From Gorsachius magnificus (Eukaryota; Chordata; Aves; Pelecaniformes; Ardeidae): DNA of 64,000 bases. The stretch covers positions 22,416,213-22,480,212 of the forward strand of contig CM067089.1 in assembly GCA_034008185.1 (NCBI GenBank), in the 5' to 3' direction. The translations under genes and the position numbers were made by a program. The notes beneath the pieces are model-generated. The model did not search any database, was not told the DNA's origin, and saw nothing but the letters and a program-made list of their open reading frames with translations. Shown here in pieces: positions 40,679 to 51,700 of the stretch; within the stretch, counting starts at the first letter, position 1; every line of letters begins with the position of its first letter.

Positions 40679-40910
40679 ATCCCCTGCACATGCCGCTCCA
40701 TCGGGCAGGGGAACGCTCCCAACAGCGGCTACGGGCTTGGCTCCCCCCCGAAAACTCCGCCCGGCGGGTGGCTCTCACTAAGGCCCGCGCGGGCTCGCCG
40801 CGCCGGTACCGAGCGCAGCGGATGCCCGGCGCGGGCTCCCGGGTACCGGATCGCCCAGCAGTGAACAGCGCACGCAGGCAACGGTACCGGCGGCGGTAAC
40901 AGCAACATGT

Positions 40911-40990
40911 GAGTGTACGCACACAGGCACACACACCGACAGACAGACCGACCGACAGACGCACGCACAGACACACGCGCACACACGCAG
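40911..40990 (+). repeat. CA / GACA / GACC simple-repeat tract
   Basis: An imperfect run of CACA, GACA, GACC and CGCA units of about 80 bases lies just upstream of the GC boxes. It is low-complexity sequence with several CpG-bearing variants, likely polymorphic. Confidence 0.75.
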
Positions 40991-41032
40991 AGGCGCGCGG
41001 TGTGCCGCAGGGCTGGCAGCGCGCGGCGGGAC

Positions 41033-41063
41033 GGGGGCGGGGCCAGTGCGGCGGGGGCGGGGC
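41033..41063 (+). promoter_or_regulatory. Two Sp1-type GC boxes
   Basis: GGGGGCGGGGCC starts at 41033 and GGGGGCGGGGC at 41053, about 20 bases apart. Such paired GC boxes usually lie 40-100 bases upstream of the start site of TATA-less promoters, which suggests PITX3 transcription begins at about 41.08-41.13 kb. Confidence 0.55.
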
Positions 41064-41099
41064 GCCCGGCGCGCCGCGCGCCCCGTGAGCCGCGGGCCG

Positions 41100-41241
41100 G
41101 CAGCGAGGCGCAGAGTGCCCGGGGAGCCGGGGGGATTTACTTTCTGACAGCGGCAGAGCAGCCCGGGCCGCGGGGCGGGGGCCAGCTTCGCCCCGCTCGC
41201 AGGATTAAGGCCGCCCAGCCGAGCCCGCATCTGGAGCCGCC
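41100..41241 (+). other. PITX3: Inferred non-coding first exon of PITX3
   Basis: PITX3 in other vertebrates has a non-coding first exon followed by an intron and an exon holding the ATG. A strong donor, GCCGCC/GTAAGTGCC, sits at 41242, shortly after the GC boxes. A second donor, CAGG/GTAAGAG, follows at 41355 and may serve as an alternative end. A bicoid-type GGATTA lies inside the exon at 41202-41207. The 5' end is a guess from GC-box spacing. The first acceptor consistent with the coding exon is at 55295-55296. Confidence 0.45.
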
Positions 41242-42411
41242 GTAAGTGCCCCTCCGACCCCGGCCTCCCGGGCGGGGTTCTCCCCTTCTTCCCCCGTGAG
41301 CCCCTCGGCGCCGGCTAGGGCGTGCGGCGCCGGCCGCAGCGCTGCCGGCGCAGGGTAAGAGCATCCCCGGCGGGGCGGCTCGGCGCGCCCGGCCCGGCAG
41401 CGTGGGGGAAGCCCCGCTCCCGCCCGGGGCCCGCTCCCGCGGCCAGCCAGGCGGCGGGGCGCGGCGCCTCCCCCGCTCTGCCCTTGCGGAGCCCGGCGGC
41501 CCCTGCCCGCCGCCGCCGGGGTGCCGCAGCCCCGGCCGCCCCCTCGGGGCCGCCGCCGGCCCCTCCCGGCAAGCGCTGCCGGAGCCTCTCGCCGTTTCTA
41601 AACTTAGTCATTTTCCACTCGGGCGAGCGGGGCAGGGGCTGTTTAAATTATCCGGGGCTCGCCGTAAATAACGGCGCTGCGGGCTGCGGCTCAGCTGTCT
41701 GCAGGGTCCGGGGGAGAAGGGCGCGGGAAGCAGAGGCGGGGAGACGCCGCCGGGGAAAGGAAGGCAGCCCGACGGCTTTTGGACAGTTGGATAAATGGTA
41801 TTTATGTAACGGGCTGGCTCCTGTTCACAGCGGAGCCGACCTCCCTGCAGCGCCGGGGAGAGAGCGAGCGGGCCTCCGCGGCCGGGGCGAACCTGCCCCG
41901 GGACGCCGCTGGCTGCTGCGCCCCGGCGGCCGGGGCTCCCGGGAGCCCGACCGGGAATAGCAGACCTGGCCGGGCTGCGGGGGAAGGAGCGGGGGGGAAG
42001 CGTCGACCCACGCGATGGCTCCGCCGGGAGCTCCGAGCCGCCCCGGCGGACCGCGGCCGCCCGGCGCCGAAAGGCTGCGGGCAGAGCCGGCTGCTGGACC
42101 TCCGGGCGCTTGCACGGGCTCCGCCGCCTCCTCGGCGCCGGGGGCACGGTGCAAACCGGCGTCCCTCCGTCCCGCCGGGTGCCCGGGAAGCGCGGCCGGC
42201 CGCGGCGGGCGCCCGACGGAGCCCGGTTCCGGCCGCTCCCCCCGGCTATTCCCCGCTCAACGAGTGCGGCCCCGGGAGAAGGGCTGGCTCGCCAGCGCGG
42301 CACCCCCGCGTCCTGCCCCCCGTCCCCCTCGGAGCGGAGAAGAGAGATGGCTTCGCCGCGGCTCTGGCGGGGGAGGGCGGCCCAGACGGGGGCTGACGCC
42401 CGCGCTCCGCC

Positions 42412-42442
42412 GGGGGGGGGGGGGGGGGCCCCCCCCCCCCCC
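42412..42442. repeat. G17-C14 palindromic homopolymer tract
   Basis: Seventeen G residues (42412-42428) are followed directly by fourteen C residues (42429-42442). The two halves are complementary and could form a hairpin with almost no loop, or a G-quadruplex on either strand. Such a tract is also a common place for sequencing or assembly error. Confidence 0.85.
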
Positions 42443-44257
42443 GGCCCGGCCCCGCAGGGCGCTGGCGGGGGTCAGTGCAGCCCCCTCTCCCCGCCGGGGC
42501 TGGGCAGCCCGGAGCAGCCGTACCCCGCCGCAGCTCTCGGGGCTCCGCGCCCCTTTCCCGCCCCGCCTGGTGGGCTGTGAGAGGCAGAGCTCGGCCCCGC
42601 ACGGGCGGCCGCGGAGGGCACGCTGCTGCGGGACCCCGGGGCCCAGCGGAGCCCGGGTGCGGGACCCCGGCCACCGCACTCGGCTGATGCTTCGGGCTGG
42701 TGTGCGGGAGTCAAAACCAGCCCGTCGCCTGCCTCCCCGGCCTCTCGCCGTAGAGGGAGGCAGCCTCCCGACCGACTGGCCCGTGGTCCATGCACTTTCT
42801 AAGAGGACACTAGTGCTGAAGAGGGGAATTTGGCATCCTCCAGACGTGCTTGTGGGCCCTCCACGCCTGGAGGATGCTAGGGCTGAAATGGCTCTATCCC
42901 CTCCGCAATTTCAGGAGATGCTAAAAGCAACAGCTCAGGAAGGCTCCTTTCAGGGGTGTCACCCCCTGTTCCCATCCCACCTTCCAAAGGCAGGGAAAGG
43001 ACCACCTTTTTGGCGATGAGATCAGGGTCTCCTTGGCTTCCCGCACTCCCTCCCAGCCCCTCGGGCTGTCCATGAGCTGGAGGGATGGGTGTTTGTGCAG
43101 GCTTCGATGGTTCCTTACTGTGAGGGACAAAGAGCTGCCTGCTGGCTCCTGAGGGACCGGCAGAGCATGGTAGCTGCTTTCAGCCACAAATATCTGTAGA
43201 AGCGGAGCGGGGTTTGCTTTTTCATTAACAAACAGTTGCACCATGCCCTCGCAGCGAAATGTCTTTCCCTGACAGCCTAGAGAGGGGTCTGGGTGAGGGT
43301 GGTGTTTTTCCTGTTGTTACTGGTGTTACTGGGTTTATGTGACTTGCAGCCCAGGCTTCCCCCATAAAAGCCACCTATGATCCTGAGTTCTCTCCCGTGT
43401 AAGGTACTGGTTTAAAAATCAGTATCTCTCTCTGGTAGAGAAACTGCTGCAAGCCTCACTTAATATCCATTACATTTCTATAAGGGCTTAATTCAGGCAA
43501 TTAATAGATCTGCAAGTTGTAACTGGATTGCAAAAGTATTGGTTAATGTACCCTACGGAGAGTGGCAAAAAGAGTGGCATCTTCTCTCTCCGTCAGATGC
43601 TACCCAAAACCTTGAGACTGAGAGGTGAGGCTGACTTTGGAGACTGCCAAAAAGAAAAAGCCAGAAACCCGATCTAGGAGACCGCTCCAAAAGGAAGATG
43701 AGATGAGCTGGGGGCATGAGGTCTGGCTCGTGACCTGGCACATGTGCCCTGGCTCTGGGGACAGGGGAGGTACCTGGGCTGGGAACGACGTCCCAGATGG
43801 GGAGAACCGGGGGTTTCGTGCTGTGTGCCCTGTGTTGGGAAGGCAGCAGGATGAGTCCGCGGAGGGAGGAGGGTCAGAAACGGGAGGCTGTGGTGTCTCT
43901 GTGCAGGCTCAGCGATTATCTGGCTGTTTGAAAATGGGAGATTGCTATTTACTTAGGGCCTGGTGGCAGAGGGGCAAAGCTCTCCCTCTTGCTGTGGGCC
44001 ACCGGGGCTGAGGGCATCAGGCTGTGCCAAGCCCGGGCATTTGCTGTTGGCAGGGGGATGACCTCCACCGACTGGCACCGAAGTTAGTGCTGAGACCGTA
44101 GGAAAAAACCCTCTCTGCTGAACACCCGTCTGAAATGGGCTGGGGTTTCAGACGGCTGGAGAAAGAGGCTTTCTGAGGCCAGCCCGCCGTGCTTCCCTTC
44201 CTCCCCTTTGTGTGCTGCTCCCTCTCGCCAGCACCCCTGCCCTTCTCCCGCCTCACC

Positions 44258-44355
44258 TCTGAATATTAATGCCTCTGGCAGATTGGATAATAATGTGACT
44301 GGGAATTGAATGAAGCTGGTTATTAGCTCTGGGCTTCCTTGGGGCATTTAAGGGA
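44258..44355 (+). promoter_or_regulatory. TAAT-rich block, candidate enhancer in PITX3 intron 1
   Basis: A run of ATTA/TAAT cores (in AATATTAATGCC, GGATAATAATG and GGTTATTAGC) stands out from GC-richer surroundings. This composition is typical of homeodomain-bound enhancers, but conservation cannot be tested here. Confidence 0.3.
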
Positions 44356-47300
44356 GTCCACAGGCTGTTCCTGGAGGCTTGGCAGCATAAGGGACCGGGG
44401 CCGGACTCAGCACAGAGTGGGTTGCTTCTGTGGGAAAGGATTTGCTCGAAATCCTTGTCTCCCTCTGACCCCGGAGGAAGACAGGTATGGCCGCCTGGCC
44501 AGAGCCATAAATTCTCGTGGGATGGATAGCGCTGGATCTGCCGTTTTTCAGCAACAAATAAATATTAAAAGTTGTTTTCAGGAAGGAACTAGGAGATCTA
44601 GCTGGGCAGAAGCTGAGAAATGTTTCTGTTGTTATTATTAGGCTTTAAAAAGAGATGGGGAGCGAGTGAGGAAGGTCGCCCTCTTCCCTCCCCATCGGCA
44701 TGGGAGTATTGCCCAGCAGATTCGGGAAGAGGGCCAATCCTCTGCACACCGAACAGGAAATTTCCTGCTGATTTGCAGGGTACAAGTTCAAGCTTGGAGC
44801 CCTCATTTCCGAAGAGCTGCACCTTACAATGTCCCTCCTTGGGAGCTACCTAGCCTTTCCATAGCCAGATCTCTGGATGCTTTAGCACGAAGGGAACCAT
44901 CCCTGTTGTGCAGAGGAGAAACTGCGCTCTGGCAGAATTACCCGATCTGAGCCAGAAATACAACCTCTGTCCCTTGACCCTCAATCTGATGCTCTTTGCT
45001 ATCTCTCAAACTGCAGCTCCACCAGAAAATAAACATTTATACCCTGTTAACTAGTGGGAAAGAGGAGAGAAACCAGAGCTGAATTTTCAGAAGCTGCTAT
45101 TAATTTTGTCTATCTGATTTTTCAACTGTTCAAAGTGTCCAGAGATGCATTAACAGGGCTGCAGCTGCCGGGGATCTCAGCTGATGTGGGGAGCTGGGTC
45201 CTGCCTGCATTAAATTAACCCCTCAAAATCATGATGAGAGCCACTGTGACTGAGACACCTGTTCGTAAACCCTGATCAAACAAGTTCCACAATCCCAAAT
45301 CTGAGAGCCAAAGAAATGCTGCTGGCTGCAGGATATAGCATGGATGCCGCCCTATTTCGTGTAGCCCCAATCCTGCAGGCTACTGTTATTAAAAGCACAC
45401 ATTTATTTGCTACTTGGGGAGCTTCAGGAGGGTGGCATGGGCTGGAGGGCTCAGTGCCTGCAAAAACTGAAACAGTAAAAAGATGAAATAAAACGAATGA
45501 CCAGAGAGTTCGCAGTTACTTCCACCTCTCTTTCTCCCTCTCGTTCCTTCTTCCCCCCAATCTCATTTCAAGCAGAGGAGCATCCTCCCCCTCGCCCATA
45601 TCACCTTTTCTCACCCTCCCAATGCTGCCATTTACGCAAGTCTAATTTTCTTTAAAAAGCTTATTATAAGCGACCAGTGAGAAGCGTGAGGATTTAACTG
45701 TAAATCAAGTTGATCTGTCTGTGTGTGGACATTTTTATTTACTCCTCTTTCTGAAAAACAAATAAACAGAGGATCCCTCCCAAATAAAGCAGCTCCCCAC
45801 TTAGATTTGAACACACTTTAAAAGAAATCTCTTTTGTTTTAGCCATTTTTATTTCCTGTTTGTTTCTGAGCTTAGACTTGACAATGAAAACCACATGAAA
45901 TTCCCTTTTTGTTCCATCAGCTTTATTTTTGGAGCCACAATATCCCAACTTCCAGTTCTACAAGTTGGGGTTGGTTTGGGGTTGTTTTGGTTTTTGGGGG
46001 TTTTTTGTATGCATTTATTGCAAGGTTATTTTTTAAAGTAAATTCATGGAAGTTTTCCTCCAAAATAAATAAGACTTTCTAGAGGACTGGATGTACCAGG
46101 ATGATTAAAAAAAAAAAAAATATCTAAATCTTTAAGCTAAATTAATTGAGCCATAAAGGTCAGTCTGGGTATGGATCCCTACCTAACCAGGAAGAAATTC
46201 CAAAGCAATGGACAATGCCTGCTTTTTGTGTCCCGTTTAAAGGATTTTTGTAGGTCAGGTGGGTTTTAATAACAGTGTTTAGAATACAAGTTGCTTGAGC
46301 TCAGATGTGTCCCTAGTCCCAGGCCATGGTAGGAGGCTGTTCCTGCTGCCCCGGAGCTGCTGGTGGGGTTTGCTGGGTGAGGCAGGGGTGTTTCTGGGCG
46401 CAAGGTCCCCGTCCCCAGCGCAGGCGGGCTGGGAGGTGGTGTGACCCAGCGGCAGTGTTTCGAGACAGCTCACTTCCCTCTGCCCCGTCCCTTTTCTCTC
46501 TGAACCGCTTTGATGGGATCGCCGGAGGGCCAGACTGGATGAGTAATTAGGGCTCTGCAGCTTGCTTTCCTACCCACCCAAACTGCCTACCTCCCAAGGC
46601 TCCGCATGGGATGCAGCCTCTAGCAGATGGAAAAACTAAGGATTTAGGGGGAAGAAAAAAAAAAAAAGAAGACGACTTTGTATGCAGCCCTTAGGCAGCA
46701 CAGTGCATTTCAGGACCCTGAAATTCAAACCTCTTGTTTTGCTGCTTGTGATGTCTGTGGTGCCCCCAAATTTAGGGACACAGGGCGGTTTGTCCTGGCC
46801 CCAAGCGGGGCACCTGGGCAAGGGGCTGTGGGGACGGAGGGCTGCCAGCCCTCCCTGCTTGCCCAGCTACCCTTCTTCCTCCTTGTTGCCCCCGATACAC
46901 ACAGTTTGACCATTCACTGTGGGCAAACGGCATGAAAACGCAGGCATTTTCTGTGGGCCTGATCCTGCCAGCGCAGGCCACTTGCAAAACGCTGCAGGAT
47001 CGGACCCGGCAGTGTTTGCAGTGGGGAGGGCTAATCGCCTACCTCGGCCCCCTTCAAACAATGTCTGGGTAAACAGGCTGACCTTCAGGGCATGTTGCAA
47101 GGTCCATAAAGGCAGAGCAGGGGGGAGCAAGCCCCAGCATCCCTCCCGGAGCCACCCTCCCCCTGCCCCAGCCCTAGAAGCCGCAGTATCCCAAGGAAGA
47201 AGGGAGGGATACTGCGGGCTGAGATCATCCGCTTGTTTTATTCACGGCAGCCTGCGTCTTGCAAGGGTTTTCCTACCAGAGAGCTTTAAAAAAAAAAAAT

Positions 47301-47819
47301 TAAATATAAATTACTTGGGGGGGAGAAAAAAAAAAAAGACAAATCATCAGGAAACCTTACAGCCGGGCGCAGCAGACATCGGCTCCCTCCGGCACTGCGA
47401 GTTTGCACTGTGAGACAACACATCCCTCGGAGTGCGCCAGCCGCTTCTGGGCTCTTGTTGCCTTAACTGATATTGCTGCTCGTTAGCCATGGCGGCTGGT
47501 GGGGCCATCACGGCACCCTTAGCAGTTGCTACTTTTCCCTTTGCAGCCCTGCAACCCCCTGGGCTCAACCAGGTTGTTTAAAACAACGACCCAGCACCAC
47601 CCCTTCAAAAAAAAAGCTGCTTTCTAGCTGCTGGTTTTGCCAAGTTTTGTCACAGAACAAATGTTTGTGATCAAGTCGAACTTCTCCAGAAAGGATTCCT
47701 AGCAGAAGTGCTGACGGATGGCAGACACAGGCAGCTCTACGGTGCACCGAGGTCGGCCAGCCGTAAGGGTGTGACGTGCCGACGGCATGGCGGGATCCTT
47801 CCTGACCTTCAACCCCCTG

Positions 47820-47990
47820 CATTGCCCGCTTGATTAGGGCTTTCTTGAGCTTGTTTACTAATTGTAGGAATCATTTACATCTTCGGTAATGTCTGAGTCA
47901 TCTGCTGCCCTCCATCTGCATACAAAACTCCTGACAGCAGCTGGAGTCATAGAGCTCTAGTCCTTGATCTCACTATCTGAGCCTCCCTAA
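47820..47990 (+). promoter_or_regulatory. Candidate conserved non-coding block in PITX3 intron 1
   Basis: A segment of even composition with a GATTAGGGC site, a TGAGTCAT AP-1/MAF-type core and other motif-like words lies between GC-rich, CpG-poor stretches. TGAGTCA suits the lens MAF/AP-1 setting of PITX3. It is suggestive only. Confidence 0.25.
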
Positions 47991-48469
47991 ATTGGGCCAA
48001 CTTTACAGCCACAGAGATACAGAAATGACCCTGCCATGCCGCTGTGGGTGCAGCCCCCACAGGAATCAGGCCAGTTTCCTTTGACTGCCAACCCAAATAA
48101 ATACAGCAACGCATACCGATCTGCTGATGCTAGCCCCCGCTGCCCTTTGCTGCTGCGCGAGCAGCACGTGCCCAGTGCCCAAGCTGCAGGCAGGCTGCCT
48201 GTGCCTCTCACTCCTGCCCAGGATCCTAGTTTGCAACTGTCTCGTCTTGCTCCCAGCTCTACTTCTGCTCAGCTTGTGGGTGCAAGGGGAGATTGCAGAC
48301 CCCTGTAAGCTGGGGCTGTGCAGCTATTTCGCCTGTGCAGACGCAGGCAGATCCTGCAGCACTGGCATGAGTTGCTTTGGAGCCAGCCTGCTGGGGCTGC
48401 GGGAGCAGGCGAGGGCAGGCCGGGATGAGCAGCATCCGTACGTCTGGGCCAGGCAAACGGCGGTGGTCT

Positions 48470-48750
48470 GCTTTAGCGGGCCCTTTGTTTCAGTTGTGAG
48501 ATTCTCCCAGGCAGAGTTTCTTACTGAAATGAGTCTCTCTTCTCCCTTCGCCAAAGCAAAGGGATTAATTTCTCCAAAAGACTTTTCTTCCCATATGCTC
48601 ACACTCCCAGCACTCCTGTGCTGTGGAGCCTCACCGTGCCAGCAACTTTGTACAATTGCAATTTGTTCGGGCAACACTGAGCCTTTGCTGATTTATTTTG
48701 TTCCAGATGCCTAACAATCAAAATAAGCCATAACAAAGCATGGCTTTATT
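48470..48750 (+). promoter_or_regulatory. Candidate regulatory block with a bicoid-type site
   Basis: This segment contains GGATTA at 48562-48567 (the reverse complement of TAATCC, the PITX/bicoid preferred site), a CAATTGCAATTTG region and TTTATTAATA just downstream. It could carry PITX autoregulation. One hexamer is expected by chance about every 2 kb, so the call is weak. Confidence 0.25.
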
Positions 48751-51700
48751 AATATAGCTGCGTAGCCTGTCAGAAAGACAATCCCAGTCCTGGCTGATGG
48801 AGCCAAGGTGCCGAAAGCCCCGACGAGGCATGGGCATTCAAGGGATACCAGAAACCCAGCTGGACACGGCAAGACCTGCCGTGCAACGCTTACAAGAGTG
48901 CAAGAAGTATGAACATTTAGTTTAGGAAAAACCACATTTGCAGAAAGTCTGGCAGGACTTTCCTTCTGTGTTCAGATTAGCTCTTTGTTTCCAAATTTTG
49001 GGCACCATTTCTGAAATCAACCAGGTAGGCTAAGGACAGCACTGGGGTCCAAAGATACTAATGCAAATAGCTTAATTTAAGCCAAGCCCAAGCGTGTCAC
49101 CCTGTTTCTGCAGACCCCCACACTTTAGCTCAGCAGGGTCTGCACTGGTCTGGGGGCCGCAGACGCACCCGTCGGGGAGGTCAGGGCACTGTTACAGCAG
49201 GGTGCTTCCCCAGCGTGGGGGCATGGTGCAGCCCATCAAATAAGCGAACGGGACACATTCCATTGTGGGCTTTTTTTGCTGCGGACATGGGTATGGAGCT
49301 GTCAATCCTTGGGACGTTTCCATTGTGATAATCCTCCAGAATACGGACGCTCTATTAACCCTCTGCTGCCCAGAGCAGAGGTTTCGGCCATCACCCTGCT
49401 CTGCAGCCAGAGGCTCCCGTGGGAGTGGAGGAAGCGAGCAGCTTGCTCTCACCTTGCAGGCTGCCACCAGCCGCCAGGGAATGCATTAGGTAGTGTCCAG
49501 CAAGGCTGGGCATTTCCTTAGCACCTCTTATCTGAGGATCTGGAAGCACTTAAAGGAATTTTGCTTCGTTGCCTCTACCAGCTCAGACAGGCTCATTAAC
49601 ATCATTTCTGAGATGAAGGATGGAGTCCCAGAACAGCCGAGTGGTTTTACCTACATCATAAGCCAAGTCAGTGACAGCGCCTTATCTCCCCATCCTCTCC
49701 CTGCCTTGCGTTAATGGGAACTTCTCCGTGGAGCCATGCACAAAAAGAGAACAGAGTGGAAACAGCCTGGATGCCCTCCTCCAAAAGCCAGCCTGTGCTG
49801 CTGGCTGTGGGCAGGAAGCCCAGCAGCAAGGGCATGGGCTGCTGCAGTTCGCACGGCACCAGGCACTGCTGGTGATGCTCCTGCATCCCACACTGTGTGC
49901 GGGGCAGTGCCAGCCAGCTTGCTCTGACAGCTATAAGATACCAAGCACCTCTGGGAGCTTTGGCAATTCCTGCTGATGGGAGGAAAAAAAACCCAAACCA
50001 GGCTTCAAAGCAGCATACACTGCTATGAAACCACCTAGCACCGGAGCTCAAGGGTTAGTGCCCAACTGCGAGAACTAAATTGAGAAATAAAGTTTATTAT
50101 AACCCATGACTCAGCGCTTGCTGGAGGTTGATGATCCATTTCTGAGTGTGCGCCCAAAAGCGCAGCTCAGCCAGCCTGGGGCTGTGCACAGCCTGAAGTT
50201 TTTGGAGGCAGGCAGCTTGCTCTCCTGTCCCGTAATGGCTCTGTGCTCTGGGTCACCGGTTGGCTGCTGCTGTTTATCTTCCAGTGATTAATGGTCGCTC
50301 TTAGTTCCTGCTGCAATTCCATTAAGATTAGAGACTTAAAGCTACACTGAGATGTTTAGCAGTGGGTGACCCCGGTCTCCCCATAGTTGTAGTTCTATAG
50401 TCTTGAGGAAACTGAGATTAACTCTTGTCTTGCATCCCATCCTTTTTGCTTTCTAGCTGCAGGGAAAGAGCCCCTTGCAGGCAGCACTTGTGTTGACCAG
50501 CAAAGAGAGCCTAGCTCTCAGGTTGCCCTGTGATTCATGCACTATGCACGCTGTGGCACTTGAAATCCCAGCCCACAGGCACTCTGATGGCACCATCCCC
50601 TGAACAAATGCATGGATCTGGAGAACAAAATGCTCTCCCAGGAAGGGACAGGTGCGGCTGCAGCCCCTTCCCTTTGACACGGGGCAGAGGAAGAGGCAGG
50701 GGCTGCTCTGCCTTAGCTCAGCCCCTCCTGGGGACCAAAGTACAGAAACAATTCATCTTCCTGAAAATGTACAGTTAAATAAAGTCCCAAATGTTTATCT
50801 CTGCCAAAAGTAAGCCAGCACGCAGGGAACATGAGCACGAGAGGAGTGAAACAATCGGCCAGACTCCATCGGGAATCTTGTTACTCCCAGCAGTTTGACT
50901 TCTGGGATTGATGGAGCAGGAGGAGCCAGCTCTGACCCTAAGACATCTAGTGTAACATCATACCTTCGCCCCAGGGGATGGAAGAAAGAAAAGACACTGC
51001 CCCCCGCAACTGATTGCAGAGCACCTTTCTGCCTGAGGGATAACCCTGGACCCTTTGTGGAGATCAGCAATCCCAAGCAGAGGCTGCGGCTACTGCGGCC
51101 CTGGCTGGAAGCACAGGCGGTGGGGGAAGCTCACGGGTCTGCGGGGCCATGCTGATCTGCTGGAGGGAGCCCGGCTGGCTGGGCTTCCTCCTGCCCACAG
51201 GTCACCAGCAGTCTGTGTGCTGCTGCCCAAGGATCCCGAGTATCAGGTCCCTGCTGAAGCACCCCTGAACACCCATGGGAAGGCAAATAACATCAAAGCA
51301 ACCCAAGAGACAGGTTTTCCCCTCCAGACCAACCTGCCGAAGCGGGTTCAGCAGGTAGCCAGCTCCCCGACGGTAGCGCAGGGCGTTGACCAGCACGCAC
51401 TTGTCAATCTGAAGGCAGCTCTCTCAGCATGCAACATCCACATCACAAAAGCCACGACTATAATTAGCTTTACTTGGCTCGAAGTCAGCCTTTATGTTTC
51501 CTTCTCACCCCTCCAAAAAAAAACAAGTAAAGGCATCTTTGCTCCCTGCTGATGGAGCAGCATGTTACTGAGAACCAGGAGAGAGGTCACGGGGACCCTC
51601 GCTCTTTTTGGGTAAACAAGACTGCCCTCCTCGTTTAGATGTGCCCTCCTCCTCCTGCCCCAATGACCCGGGCTTGGGCAGCCTGGCACTGATTGAGGAA

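Larger units (their letters stand above)
40260..42780. promoter_or_regulatory. CpG island at the PITX3 5' end
   Basis: A 2.5 kb block of very high GC and CpG content begins about 40.26 kb and ends near 42.8 kb. Large CpG islands at developmental homeobox genes are typical. It contains a pair of TAATTAGC sites, two Sp1-type GC boxes, two good plus-strand splice donors, a CA/GACA simple repeat and a long G/C palindrome. Open frames of up to about 330 codons occur in several frames on both strands; they overlap each other, are rich in R, P, G and A, match no family, and reflect the scarcity of stops. Confidence 0.85.

Noticed and set aside
42015..43019. A 334-codon plus-strand open frame in the PITX3 CpG island, with several other long frames around it
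   Set aside because: It overlaps long frames on the opposite strand and in other phases, is dominated by R, P, G and A, shows no domain, and is explained by few stop codons in GC-rich DNA.
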